Source of the DNA: Arthrobacter sp. AQ5-06
GTDB lineage: Bacteria; Actinomycetota; Actinomycetes; Actinomycetales; Micrococcaceae
Length of the DNA: 64,000 bases
Reading direction: 5' to 3'
NCBI RefSeq assembly: GCF_003287955.1
Contig: NZ_QMKP01000004.1
Coordinates: 1 to 64,000, forward strand
Under the pieces are notes generated by a model that worked only from the letters and a program-made list of their open reading frames with translations, had not been told where the DNA came from and did no database searches. This document shows, in pieces, positions 26,990 to 36,645 of this stretch. Within the stretch, counting starts at the first letter, position 1, and every line of letters starts with the position of its first letter. Made by a program: the position numbers and the translations under genes.

Positions 26990-28039
26990 GTGCCGTACAG
27001 GGACGAAGCATATCCACAGGAACAGCCTGAACAGCCGGGAGCTCATCAAGCCCGGCTACTTGCCGATGCCGCCGCACTCAAGCGGTTTTCGCGCCGCGGG
27101 TTCCTGGCCGGCACGGGAGCCTCGGCCGTGCTGGCAGCGGACATGCTGGTTACGCGCCGCGTCCAGGCGGAGCGGCGGGTAACCAGGATCCTGCAGGTCG
27201 CGGACGACTTCGCCGACGCGTACTACCCGAATGCCAGCTGGTTCCTCTTCCCCGGCTACAAGACCAGCTGGGAAGAGGCGCTCTGGATCCTGAACGCGAT
27301 GCGTGGCGCGCTGAACAAGCGCGGCCAGCTCGCCGCCGTCGGATATTCCAACCAGGGACTGGACATCGATGAGGTGGTGATCGCCGTCATCGAACACGTC
27401 CGGGCGAAAAAGCTCACCAAGCTCTTTTTCTACGGCCATAGCTTCGGCGGCATGGTAGCCACCCAGGTGGCCGCGCGGCTCCGGGAATTCCACGGCGTGG
27501 AGGTTGATTTCATCCTGCTGGACTCCAGCCCCTACAGCAGGAGCGACGTGCTGGACGAGAGCTGGTTCGACGGCGTGGTGTTCCTGTATGAGAGCGGCTT
27601 CCGGGTCCCGTCTGTGGTCCGCGGCAGCTACGAACTGGGGGAACGCGTCATCCACAAGGACGAGCGGACCTGGCGGCAGATCCTTGACCAGGCCATGGAG
27701 CAGCTGTCCCCGATCGCCCCGTCCAGTGTGCTCATCCAGTCCGAGTCGGCGTACATCTACCACTTCGACGGAAACCGGTTTGTGGACAGGCTCGGCGGCA
27801 CGCGGATGGCGTACGTCGGCAACCCGAAAGACCGCACGGTCCGGTACCAGACGGCCAAGGACGCGTGGTCGGCAGCGTTCCATCCCCACATGGTTTCCAT
27901 GGACCTGCAAACCGACGGAGCCCTGCCGGCGCACGCGAGTCCGGGCTGGAATCCGCTCATCTACCGGCCCATTGTGGAGCGGCTGATGGACGACTTTTTC
28001 CCGCTGCCCCGCGGCGGCTCGAAGGTGACGGTCTTCTAG
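26990..28039 (+). CDS. Tat-exported alpha/beta-hydrolase-like protein
   Basis: This 349-residue protein starts at GTG 26990, seven bases after a TACGGT -10, which suggests a leaderless mRNA. The N-terminal SRRGFLAGTGASAVLAADML is a twin-arginine signal, so folded export is expected. The mature part has the nucleophile elbow GHSFGG inside LFFYGHSFGGMVATQVAARL and a preceding LDID segment, consistent with an alpha/beta hydrolase. A possible catalytic His lies in AAFHPHMV. The substrate is unknown. The gene converges on the HAD phosphatase and the two stop codons share one CTAG (28036-28039). Confidence 0.8.
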   Translation: MPYRDEAYPQEQPEQPGAHQARLLADAAALKRFSRRGFLAGTGASAVLAADMLVTRRVQAERRVTRILQVADDFADAYYPNASWFLFPGYKTSWEEALWILNAMRGALNKRGQLAAVGYSNQGLDIDEVVIAVIEHVRAKKLTKLFFYGHSFGGMVATQVAARLREFHGVEVDFILLDSSPYSRSDVLDESWFDGVVFLYESGFRVPSVVRGSYELGERVIHKDERTWRQILDQAMEQLSPIAPSSVLIQSESAYIYHFDGNRFVDRLGGTRMAYVGNPKDRTVRYQTAKDAWSAAFHPHMVSMDLQTDGALPAHASPGWNPLIYRPIVERLMDDFFPLPRGGSKVTVF

Positions 28040-28866
28040 ATCTGGTTCTTCAGGTCGGCCACGGAGTTCAGCACCTGGTTGGGCCGGAACGGATAGGCTG
28101 CAATGTCTTCGCGCTGCGTAATGCCGCTGAGGACCAGGACCGTGTGCAGGCCTGCCTCCATGCCGGCGATGATGTCGGTGTCCATCCGGTCCCCGATCAT
28201 GGCCGTGGTCTCGGAGTGTGCATCGATCTGGTTCATGGCGGACCGGAACATCATGGGATTCGGCTTGCCCACAATGTACGGTTCGCGGCCGGTGGCCTTC
28301 GTGATGAGCGCGGCGATGGCGCCCGTCGCGGGCATGGGACCGTCTTTAGAGGGGCCGGTGGCGTCCGGATTGGTGGCAATGAAGCGGGCCCCGGCCAGGA
28401 TCAGGCGGATGGCCATGGTGATGGCCTCAAAGGAGTACGTACGGGTTTCGCCGAGCACCACGTAGTCCGGGTCCTGGTCGGTGAGGATGAAGCCTGCCTC
28501 GTGCAGCGCCGTCGTCAGCCCTGCCTCGCCGATCGTGTAGGCGCGGTTCCCGGAGCCGGAACCCCGCACCTGGTCCTTAAGGAAGTGGGCGGTGGCCAGT
28601 GCGGACGTCCAGATGTTTTCCTCGGGGATCTCCAGCCCGGAGGCACGCAGCCGGGCGGCCAGGTCACGGGGCGTGAAGATCGAATTGTTCGTCAGCACCA
28701 GAAACCGCTTGGACGTGTCCACCCAGCGCTGGATCAGTTCCGCGGCTCCTGGGACGGCATGGTTTTCGTGGACGAGTACACCGTCCATGTCTGTCAGCCA
28801 GCATTCGATCTCCTGGCCGCTGCGGTAAACCGCCGGTGAACCCTGTACCTGGTCTGCTTCTGCCAC
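28036..28866 (-). CDS. HAD-superfamily class IIA phosphatase (NagD-like)
   Basis: This 276-residue cytosolic phosphatase has the HAD motifs in order: DMDGVL (about residues 26-31, nucleophile Asp), LTNNS (motif II), KPNPMMF with the motif III lysine, and GDRMDTDI (motif IV). The C2A cap between them is typical of NagD/PGP/p-nitrophenyl phosphatase-like proteins that dephosphorylate small metabolites. A GGAGGT ribosome-binding site precedes the GTG start. It is divergent from the TrmH-type gene with a 52-bp gap. The physiological substrate is not evident. Confidence 0.93.
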   Translation of the reverse strand: MAEADQVQGSPAVYRSGQEIECWLTDMDGVLVHENHAVPGAAELIQRWVDTSKRFLVLTNNSIFTPRDLAARLRASGLEIPEENIWTSALATAHFLKDQVRGSGSGNRAYTIGEAGLTTALHEAGFILTDQDPDYVVLGETRTYSFEAITMAIRLILAGARFIATNPDATGPSKDGPMPATGAIAALITKATGREPYIVGKPNPMMFRSAMNQIDAHSETTAMIGDRMDTDIIAGMEAGLHTVLVLSGITQREDIAAYPFRPNQVLNSVADLKNQI

Positions 28867-28918
28867 GTTTACCTCCGCCGGTGATGAATGCTCCAGTGGT
28901 CCAGTCTAGTGTTGAGGG

Positions 28919-29614
28919 GTGAAACAAACGCCCGGGAACCCAGTCGAACCTCATCCGATTCCAGCGGAGGAGCCAGCGCCCGAGGAGGCGCAGGAGCCAA
29001 AGGCGGAGGTCGGCGTCGGGCCCTGGGAGGGCGAACTGCCCGCGGGTGACCACTGGGATCCGGACCTGCTCGCGGACGGCGACCGCCGCAACGTGGTGGA
29101 CCAGTACCGGTACTGGAAGCATGACGCGATCGTGGCGGACCTCGATTCCAAGCGGCATAACTTCCACATCGCCATCGAAAACTGGCAGCACGACCTCAAC
29201 ATCGGCACCGTGGTGCGCACAGCCAACGCGTTCCTCGCCAAGGAAGTCCATATCATCGGACGACGGCGGTGGAACAGGCGCGGGGCCATGGTCACCGACC
29301 GCTACCAGCACGTCCGCCACCACCCCACCGTGGAGGATTTTGTGGCGTGGGCGCAGGGGGAGGGGCTCGCGATCATCGGGGTCGACATCTTCCCGGACTC
29401 CGTCCCGCTGGAAACGTACGAGCTACCCAAGGACTGCGTGTTGGTGTTCGGCCAGGAAGGGCCCGGGCTGACGCCGGAGGTCCACGAGGCGGCCTCGGCC
29501 ACGCTGTCGATCGAGCAGTTCGGCTCCACCCGCTCCATCAATGCCGCCTCCGCCGCAGCGATCGCCATGCACGCCTGGATCCGCCGGCACGTTTTCAGCC
29601 AGCCCGTTCTGTAG
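28919..29614 (+). CDS. TrmH/SpoU-family RNA 2'-O-methyltransferase
   Basis: This 231-residue SPOUT methyltransferase has a disordered Pro/Glu-rich N-terminus (about residues 1-40), then the knotted domain: LNIGTVVRTANAFLAKEVHI (motif 1), LVFGQEGPGLT (motif 2) and FGSTRSINAASAAAIAMHAW (motif 3). All S-adenosylmethionine-binding and catalytic segments are present. The target, tRNA or rRNA, is not clear. The GTG start begins seven bases after a TAGTGT box (28907-28912), so the message is probably leaderless. Confidence 0.92.
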   Translation: MKQTPGNPVEPHPIPAEEPAPEEAQEPKAEVGVGPWEGELPAGDHWDPDLLADGDRRNVVDQYRYWKHDAIVADLDSKRHNFHIAIENWQHDLNIGTVVRTANAFLAKEVHIIGRRRWNRRGAMVTDRYQHVRHHPTVEDFVAWAQGEGLAIIGVDIFPDSVPLETYELPKDCVLVFGQEGPGLTPEVHEAASATLSIEQFGSTRSINAASAAAIAMHAWIRRHVFSQPVL

Positions 29615-29639
29615 CGCACCACTTCTGTAGCCGCCGAGT

Positions 29640-29683
29640 TGGCACTTCGCGGCAGTCCCGCCCAATACTGCCGCGAACTGCCA
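29640..29683. repeat. Palindromic repeat copy A (GGCACTTCGCGGCAGT family)
   Basis: TGGCACTTCGCGGCAGT (29640-29656) pairs with 29667-29683 with one mismatch. The same 17-mer occurs at 31105-31121, on the other side of the lipase gene. Confidence 0.85.
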
Positions 29684-29832
29684 TGTCGACGCGGGCGCGC
29701 CTGACCCGCGCCAACGAATCCGAGACGAACTATCGGTAATTTCCAGTCAAACCCCAGGTTCGCAAGTTACCCGCCAGTAGCATGTGGCTTGGATCACACT
29801 CATTGACGAGTGTGGCACTGACTGGAGGTTCA

Positions 29833-31089
29833 ATGAAGCATCCTTCTGTACGCGTCTGTTCGGCCGTTGCCCTGGCCGCGGTTCTCACATTCGGCAGTGG
29901 CGCGGTGGCCTATGCTGCTCCTGCGCCGGCCATGAATCCGGCAACCACCGCCGACCCGCTCGACTTCTATATCACCCCCGCTTCGCTCCCGGCCAACAAT
30001 GGTGATCTGGTCCGGTCGGAGCCGTCCGCCTTCTACGTCGATCCGCTCAAGACCATCCGGGCCCAGGCCTCGGTGCAGCGCATCATGTACCGCTCCGTGA
30101 ACAGTTCCGGGGTGCCTGTCGCCGTGACGGGAACCGTGCTGGTGCCGTCGGCCGCCTGGACCGGGTCCGGCCCGCGTCCGCTGGTGGGCTACGCCGCCGG
30201 AACTCAGGGGCAGGGAGACCAGTGCGCACCGTCCCGGGCCATGGCCACCGGCGAGGAATACGAGGGGATCTTCATCGCCGGGCTGCTGGCGCGGGGCTAC
30301 TCGGTGGCGGTGACCGACTACGAAGGACTTGGCACAGCCGGCAGCCACACGTACATGGCCCGCGAATCGCAGGCGCACGCCGTGCTCGACGGCGTCCGTG
30401 CCGCCCAGCGGTTGGGGAACCCCCAGATCGTTCCCGGCGGACCGGTGGCGCTGGCCGGCTACTCGCAGGGCGGCGGCGCCTCGGCAGCCGCCGTCGAGCT
30501 TGCACCCCAGTACGCCCCGGAGCTGAACCTCAAGGGCGCGTACGCCGGAGCCGTCCCGGCCGACCTCCCCGCCGTCGCACGAAACCTCGACGGCGGCCTG
30601 TACACCGGGTTCCTGCTGTACGCGGTGACCGGCATGAGTGCCACCGGCGGGCTCGACCTGAGCTCGTACCTCAACGCCGCGGGGCGGGCCAAGCTGGCCG
30701 CCACGGACACCGAATGCACCGTGCAATCCATCGTCTCGAGCGGCTTCCTCAACACCGACCAGCTCACGGTGTCCGGGCAGAAGCTGAGCTCCTTGCTGGA
30801 CCTTCCAGAGGTCAAGCCGGTCCTCGCCGAGCAGAAGATCGGCAACGGCCGGGCACCCCAGGTCCCCGTGCTGCTCTCGCACAGCGTGCTCGACGACGTG
30901 ATCCCCTTTGACCAGGGCAGGCAGCTGGCCAAGCGCTGGTGCGCCGCCGGATCCTCGGTGTATTTCGATGTCACGGCCGGGGCCACCCATGTAGGCGGCT
31001 ACGCGGCCGCCATCCCGCAGGCGTTTATCTTCCTGGAGCGCCGCTTCGCGAACCGGTCCGCAGTGAGCAACTGCTGGCTGTACGGCTAA
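29833..31089 (+). CDS. Secreted lipase-like alpha/beta hydrolase (LIP family)
   Basis: This 418-residue exported protein starts at ATG 29833 with TGGAGG shortly upstream; an in-frame start 51 bases earlier lacks one. A signal peptide covers about residues 1-30 (AVALAAVLTFGSGAVAYA, then APAP). The mature part matches secretory lipases: LVGYAAGTQGQGDQCAPS, VAVTDYEGLGT, the nucleophile elbow GYSQGGG, DDVIPFDQGRQLA with the likely acidic residue, and GATHVGGYAAAIP with the likely His. It probably hydrolyses lipid esters outside the cell. Palindromic repeats A and B flank the gene closely. Confidence 0.88.
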   Translation: MKHPSVRVCSAVALAAVLTFGSGAVAYAAPAPAMNPATTADPLDFYITPASLPANNGDLVRSEPSAFYVDPLKTIRAQASVQRIMYRSVNSSGVPVAVTGTVLVPSAAWTGSGPRPLVGYAAGTQGQGDQCAPSRAMATGEEYEGIFIAGLLARGYSVAVTDYEGLGTAGSHTYMARESQAHAVLDGVRAAQRLGNPQIVPGGPVALAGYSQGGGASAAAVELAPQYAPELNLKGAYAGAVPADLPAVARNLDGGLYTGFLLYAVTGMSATGGLDLSSYLNAAGRAKLAATDTECTVQSIVSSGFLNTDQLTVSGQKLSSLLDLPEVKPVLAEQKIGNGRAPQVPVLLSHSVLDDVIPFDQGRQLAKRWCAAGSSVYFDVTAGATHVGGYAAAIPQAFIFLERRFANRSAVSNCWLYG

Positions 31090-31104
31090 ACCCCCTGCGC
31101 GAGA

Positions 31105-31151
31105 TGGCACTTCGCGGCAGTCCCGGGCTCCGGCACTGCCGCGAAGTGCCA
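31105..31151. repeat. Palindromic repeat copy B (GGCACTTCGCGGCAGT family)
   Basis: TGGCACTTCGCGGCAGT (31105-31121) is perfectly complementary to 31135-31151, with a 13-nt loop. It lies 15 bp after the lipase stop and may double as its terminator. Confidence 0.88.
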
Positions 31152-31302
31152 CCGCGGTGCGGCGTGTGAGCGTTAGTGTTACCGGCCCGCCGTGACCCGA
31201 AACACTGCCCCTGCATAGAAATGGCTAGGATGGTGGCTAGCCGTAAGAGGTCTACTCTCCAGGGTCACAACCCACAGACGAAAACTCAGCATAGGAGTCA
31301 CC

Positions 31303-32322
<1,020 letters not shown>

Positions 32323-32324
32323 CC

Positions 32325-32747
32325 ATGTCGGAAGAGTTCCGCAAGAACCTGATGGGCCCGGAGCCAACGCTCCTGCCTGCCGAGACCGACGTCTATCAGC
32401 AGCTGGACGCCGGTGCCGAGGCCCTGGACCTGGTGGAAAAGCACCCCACGTCGTCGCTATTGTGGGCTGTCCTGGCGGAGGAGGCGTGGGCCGAGGGCCG
32501 CACCATCGATTCCTACGCCTACTCGCGCGTGGGCTACCACCGCGGGCTTGACTCGCTGCGCCGCAACGGCTGGCGCGGCGTGGGCCCCATCCCGTGGGAG
32601 CACGAACCCAACCGCGGCTTCCTGCGCGCGCTCTACTCGCTGGGCCGCGCGTCCGCGGCCATCGGCGAAGCCGAGGAACCGGAACGCATCGAGAAGTTCC
32701 TCAACGACTCAGACCCGGCAGCCAAGGCAGCCATCGAGGCTGAGTAG
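32325..32747 (+). CDS. DUF3151-family protein
   Basis: This 140-residue protein starts two bases after the fba stop and is presumably co-transcribed. The sequence EEFRKNLMGPEPTLLP and the tetratricopeptide-like helices around SSLLWAVLAEEAWAEG match the actinobacterial DUF3151 family, whose function I do not know. No signal peptide or membrane segment is seen. Conserved linkage with fba suggests a role connected to central carbon metabolism, which is inference only. A very strong hairpin follows the stop. Confidence 0.85.
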   Translation: MSEEFRKNLMGPEPTLLPAETDVYQQLDAGAEALDLVEKHPTSSLLWAVLAEEAWAEGRTIDSYAYSRVGYHRGLDSLRRNGWRGVGPIPWEHEPNRGFLRALYSLGRASAAIGEAEEPERIEKFLNDSDPAAKAAIEAE

Positions 32748-32754
32748 TAGAAGA

Positions 32755-32803
32755 ACGACGGCGGGCGGTCACCTTTCAGAAGAAGGTGACCGCCCGCCGT
32801 CGT
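32755..32803. terminator. 21-bp perfect hairpin terminating fba-DUF3151
   Basis: Positions 32755-32775 (starting ACGACGGCGGGCGG) pair perfectly with 32783-32803 around a 7-nt loop. It begins eight bases after the DUF3151 stop and can also act on the opposite strand, where it follows the uracil-DNA-glycosylase-like gene. Confidence 0.8.
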
Positions 32804-32808
32804 AGTCC

Positions 32809-32829
32809 GGTGGTTGACCTTGTTGAAAC
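32809..32829. repeat. Degenerate REP-like sequence
   Basis: GGTGGTTGACCTTGTTGAAA (from 32809) resembles the reverse complement of 43144-43165 inside purL, differing mainly by transitions. GC-rich inverted pieces follow up to about 32890 (CCCTGACCGAGC, GAGGTGAGGG). Confidence 0.55.
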
Positions 32830-32892
32830 TCGTTGGGCCCACGCCCGCCGGGTTCCCTGACCGAGCTTGCGAGGTGAGGGAGCGGGTGGGGA

Positions 32893-33522
32893 TTAGACCT
32901 TCGCGAGCCCCGTGCGGGCCATGGCGTCGGTGTAGACGACGCGCATTTCCTCGAGGTACTGTTCCTGCCGCGCGGGCGTCCCGGCGAAGGCGCGGCCGCT
33001 GAGGGACCGGACCTTGTAGGTCTTCAGCCCGCGGCGCCAGAGCAGCGGAACTTCGGTCTTGAGCAGCAGGTTGGCCAGGCGGTTGGCTTCGGTACCGTGG
33101 GCCACGATCACCGAGGCGCGGGGAACCACGGCGAGGAACTTCAGCAGAGGCTTGAGGCCGGCGGAAATCTGGTCCGGTGTGAACTTGCCGTTGACCTCGC
33201 CGGGGGTGTGCCATGGGTGCACGTTCCACGGCATCACGAACTCGGGGCGCAGGCCCAGCTTCCACTGGATGCCGAGCATGCGGGTGGCGGCGTCCTCGTC
33301 GCCGGCAGTGATGAAGCCGGACGGGTCAGCTTCGCCGATATTGGAGTAAAGGCTGATGATGCGGCACTCGTCGACGTCGTGCATGGGGTCGACGTAGGGA
33401 ACTTCGGTGTGGGGCTTGACGCTCTGCAGGGAATCGCACAGCTCGTTGACGGCGGCAACGTTGGGCTCGTAGCGGCGGCTCAGGAGCTGTTCACGGAGGG
33501 ATTCGGGGGCCAGGGCTGTCAT
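32893..33522 (-). CDS. Uracil-DNA-glycosylase-like protein
   Basis: This protein of 209 residues (ATG at 33522; an in-frame TTG nine bases upstream is too close to the AGGAGA site) resembles the uracil-DNA glycosylase superfamily. It has a SLYSNIGEADPSGFITAGDEDAA opening, a conserved VMPWNVHPWHTPG segment in place of the canonical motif A region, and IVAHGTEANRLANLLL near the end. It could excise damaged bases or be a non-catalytic relative; I cannot confirm the catalytic residues. It converges on the fba unit across the hairpin and REP-like sequence. Confidence 0.72.
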   Translation of the reverse strand: MTALAPESLREQLLSRRYEPNVAAVNELCDSLQSVKPHTEVPYVDPMHDVDECRIISLYSNIGEADPSGFITAGDEDAATRMLGIQWKLGLRPEFVMPWNVHPWHTPGEVNGKFTPDQISAGLKPLLKFLAVVPRASVIVAHGTEANRLANLLLKTEVPLLWRRGLKTYKVRSLSGRAFAGTPARQEQYLEEMRVVYTDAMARTGLAKV

Positions 33523-33963
33523 ATAGTGCAATGTCTCCTGCGGGGCTCGGCGATGCTGCCAATCCGGAAAATGGGCGCGTGATGGGTGCGCCGATCCGGC
33601 GTGGTTTGAAATGTGGTGTGGACCGATTCCTGGTCGATCTCTATCAGTTTAGCAAGCCCCGCGAAATGCGGACCCCCTCCGGTGACACTGCGTGATGAAA
33701 GGCATACGCCGGGCCCCGCAGCTGGAGTGGAAAATACGCAGCCGATCCTTGGCGGCGCGGCAGGCTCCGCAGGCCGAACGGGTGGAGGAAACCGCCGCAT
33801 CGGCTAAACTTGGGTGGTAAGAGCCCCGGACTCTTGCGTGGTTTGGCCGCCGTGGCGGTCCGGCCAGGCTATGGCCTTCGGGGCATTCTCATGAACGGCG
33901 CTAGGCAGGCCTGCCATTTCGGTGGACGGACCTGTGCGGCCCGAACGAATGGGGGAGGATCCC
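33523..33963 (+). other. 441-bp gap holding the purA leader
   Basis: No convincing gene is seen. A TAAACT -10-like box lies at 33805-33810. The next 150 bases, if transcribed, hold two small GC hairpins (GAG-CCCCG-GACTC near 33821 and one around GGCCGCCGTGGCGG near 33846) before the purA GGAGGATCCC site. A long structured leader fits regulated purine synthesis, but I recognise no known riboswitch. The part nearest the glycosylase gene carries its promoter. Confidence 0.45.
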
Positions 33964-35253
33964 ATGCCAGCAATCGTGATCGTAGGAGCCCAGTGGGGCG
34001 ACGAAGGAAAAGGCAAGGCCACCGATCTTCTGGGCGGCCGCGTTGACTACGTCGTAAAGCCCAACGGCGGCAACAATGCCGGGCACACCGTCGTCGTAGG
34101 CGGTGAGAAGTATGAGCTTAAGCTCCTTCCGGCCGGCATTTTGAGCCCCAACGCGATTCCGATCATCGGCAACGGCTGTGTGGTGAACCTTGAGGCCCTG
34201 TTCCAGGAGATCGAGGGCCTGCAAGCCCGGGGCGCGGACACGTCCAAGCTGCGCATCTCCGCCAACGCGCACCTCGTGGCGCCCTACCACCAGGTCCTGG
34301 ACAAGGTCACCGAGCGTTTCCTCGGCAGCCGAGCGATCGGCACCACCGGCCGCGGCATAGGTCCGGCCTACATGGACAAGGTGGCCCGCCTGGGTATCCG
34401 TGTCCAGGACGTCTTTGACGAGTCCATCCTCCGCCAGAAAGTGGAAGGATCCCTGCGCCAGAAGAACGAACTCCTGGTCAAGGTCTACAACCGCCGCGAC
34501 ATCGTGGTGGACGAGATCGTGGACTACTTCCTGGCCTTCGCCGAGCGCCTGCGCCCGCTTGTCATCGACAGCACACTGGTCCTTAACAACGCCCTGGACG
34601 AGGGCAAGGTTGTGCTTATGGAAGGCGGCCAGGCCACGTTCCTGGACGTGGACCACGGCACCTACCCGTTCGTGACCTCCTCCAACCCCACGGCCGGCGG
34701 TGCGTCCGTTGGCTCGGGTATCGGCCCCACCCGGATCTCCCGCTCTATCGGCATTATCAAGGCCTACACCACACGTGTTGGCGCCGGACCGTTCCCCACC
34801 GAACTGTTCGACGAGATGGGCATGTACCTGCAAAAAACCGGTGGCGAGTTCGGCGTCAACACGGGCCGTCCGCGCCGCTGCGGCTGGTACGACGCCGTCC
34901 TGGCCCGCCACGCTTCCCGCGTGAACGGTTTCACGGACTACTTCGTCACCAAGCTGGACGTCCTCACCGGCATTGAGCAGATCCCGGTCTGCGTTGCCTA
35001 CGACGTTGACGGTGTGCGGCACGACGAAATGCCGATGACGCAGACCGAGTTCCACCACGCAGTGCCCATCTTTGAGTACTTCGAGGGCTGGACCGAGGAC
35101 ATCACCGGTGCCCGCACGCTGGAGGACCTCCCGGAGAACGCCCGCAACTACGTGCTGGCCCTCGAAAAGCTCTCCGGCACGCGTTTCTCCGCGATTGGCG
35201 TCGGCCCGGACCGCGACCAGACCATCGTGGTTCACGATCTGATCAACGACTAA
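33964..35253 (+). CDS. purA: Adenylosuccinate synthetase
   Basis: This 429-residue enzyme makes adenylosuccinate from IMP, aspartate and GTP, the first committed step to AMP. The N-terminal [19 protein letters not shown] is the GTP/IMP site with catalytic Asp and Lys. [39 protein letters not shown] and the C-terminal VGPDRDQTI also match. The ATG at 33964 has GGAGG six bases upstream, so an upstream in-frame start at 33922 is rejected. A terminator follows at 35275. Confidence 0.97.
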   Translation: MPAIVIVGAQWGDEGKGKATDLLGGRVDYVVKPNGGNNAGHTVVVGGEKYELKLLPAGILSPNAIPIIGNGCVVNLEALFQEIEGLQARGADTSKLRISANAHLVAPYHQVLDKVTERFLGSRAIGTTGRGIGPAYMDKVARLGIRVQDVFDESILRQKVEGSLRQKNELLVKVYNRRDIVVDEIVDYFLAFAERLRPLVIDSTLVLNNALDEGKVVLMEGGQATFLDVDHGTYPFVTSSNPTAGGASVGSGIGPTRISRSIGIIKAYTTRVGAGPFPTELFDEMGMYLQKTGGEFGVNTGRPRRCGWYDAVLARHASRVNGFTDYFVTKLDVLTGIEQIPVCVAYDVDGVRHDEMPMTQTEFHHAVPIFEYFEGWTEDITGARTLEDLPENARNYVLALEKLSGTRFSAIGVGPDRDQTIVVHDLIND

Positions 35254-35274
35254 CAGCCTGTAAAGCGCGACGAC

Positions 35275-35308
35275 GGCGGGTCACCTGAAAAGGTGGCCCG
35301 CCTTTGTT
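35275..35308 (+). terminator. Intrinsic terminator after purA
   Basis: GGCGGGTCACCT (35275-35286), loop GAAA, and AGGTGGCCCGCC (35291-35302) with one G-T pair, followed by TTTGTT. It begins 22 bases after the purA stop and is preceded by the same ACGACGG lead-in as two other hairpins in the window. Confidence 0.85.
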
Positions 35309-35516
35309 CTGCCCAGGCGTAGGACGCAATTTACACAGGGTTTACGCGGCCGGTCTTGTGAGGCTGCACGCGAGCCGGACAGACTCTTAAGCACACCCTG
35401 AACTGATCAGTTGATCATTCGACGAGACCCGCAGGTGCCGGACGCAGCGATGCTTCTGGGAAGGCCGGGGACGTAGCACTCGCCCGCACGGGGCCCGCAG
35501 ACCGGAAGGATTTATC

Positions 35517-35852
35517 ATGGCCGGGAAGTTTGAAGTTTTCTTGGACTCGGATTCACATTTCAGGTTCCGCCTCACGGCACCGGATGGCACAGTGATGGCC
35601 GTGTCCGGAGCTTTTGCGGACAAGACCGCTGTGGCTGCCGGTATCGCCGCCGTCCGCGAATGCGCCGGGACAGGGCTGGTCACCGATCTCTGCTCCGCCG
35701 CCGAAGTTGCCTCGGCCGCCCCCATCGCTGTGGTGGTCCCCGCCCAACTCCAGCCGAACTGTGGGGACCAGCGCGTTCCCGCCACCAGGGCGCACACCTT
35801 TGTCATTGCCAAGGCGCCGCGCCGGAGAGTGGCCGCGCAGCGCTGGACGTAG
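35517..35852 (+). CDS. YegP-like (DUF1508) small protein
   Basis: This 111-residue protein begins GKFEVFLDSDSHFRFRLTAPDGTVM, the DUF1508/YegP fold usually found as one or two tandem copies in small proteins of unknown function. Here one full copy is followed by a diverged tail ending in basic residues (APRRRVAAQR). GGAAGGA lies just before the ATG. No operon partner is evident: the gene lies alone between purA and the sigma-factor gene. Confidence 0.75.
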   Translation: MAGKFEVFLDSDSHFRFRLTAPDGTVMAVSGAFADKTAVAAGIAAVRECAGTGLVTDLCSAAEVASAAPIAVVVPAQLQPNCGDQRVPATRAHTFVIAKAPRRRVAAQRWT

Positions 35853-36087
35853 GCAGCCCAAGAATCCACCCCGGCGTCACGGTCCCGGAAAGTTTTTGTC
35901 CGACGGCGTAACCCCTGCGGCGCCTGGAGCGATTACCCCTATGAAGCGTCGGTCTGGAACTTGTCCCCCATCATGTTCCAGCCCGGCTCTTTTGTTACCG
36001 GAGGGTAAAGTTAGCTGGCGAGGGCATTCCGCGTATGACGTGCGGGCCCCAAGCTGAGCAAGCCCAGTCCCCTCCACCGAAGGCCCT

Positions 36088-36645
36088 GTGTCCGTGACCG
36101 ATGCACTGACAGACGACGTTCTGCGTGCGAGCGCCCGCGATCCGGAACTTTTCAGCATCGTGTATCGAACATATGCGTCACAGGTCCTGGGCTACCTCAC
36201 AGCCCGCGGGGTAGAAGATGCGGAGGCGGTTATGCAGGAAGTCTTCCTCGCCGTCCTGCCGCGGCTGCAGACGGTTACCGGTGGCGTCGCCGGGCTGCGT
36301 ACATTTGTCTTCTCCGTGGCGCACGCCAGGATGGTGGACGATCACCGGAGGCAGCGCCGAACCCCCGTTGAACTCCCGTTCGAACCGGACCTGGACGGAC
36401 GCGAGGAGTCATCCGCCGAGGATGAAGTGCTGCAGCGGATCTCCCCGCGGGAGGTCGCGGATCTCCTGAACGAGCTGCCGGATGAGCAGCGGGAGGTGCT
36501 GTCGTTACGCCTCGTCGCGGCCCTGACAGTGGACCAGGTGGCCGTTGTGATGGGAAAGAGTGCCGGCGCCGTCAAACAGCTCCAGCGCCGTGCACTGATC
36601 CGGCTGCGCGAGCAGTCCGCAGTGAAGGAGTACGTGGCGCCATGA
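36088..36645 (+). CDS. ECF-type RNA polymerase sigma factor
   Basis: This 185-residue sigma-70-like factor has region 2 at about residues 20-85 (FSIVYRTYASQVLGYLTARG, AEAVMQEVFLAVLPRL, FVFSVAHARMVDDHRRQRR). Region 4 is at about 120-175 (LLNELPDEQREVLSLRLVAA, VAVVMGKSAGAVKQLQRRAL). It lacks a separate region 3, as ECF factors do. The GTG start is preceded by CGAAGGC. The stop overlaps the downstream gene by four bases (ATGA), implying a regulator-partner pair. Target promoters are not identifiable here. Confidence 0.9.
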   Translation: MSVTDALTDDVLRASARDPELFSIVYRTYASQVLGYLTARGVEDAEAVMQEVFLAVLPRLQTVTGGVAGLRTFVFSVAHARMVDDHRRQRRTPVELPFEPDLDGREESSAEDEVLQRISPREVADLLNELPDEQREVLSLRLVAALTVDQVAVVMGKSAGAVKQLQRRALIRLREQSAVKEYVAP

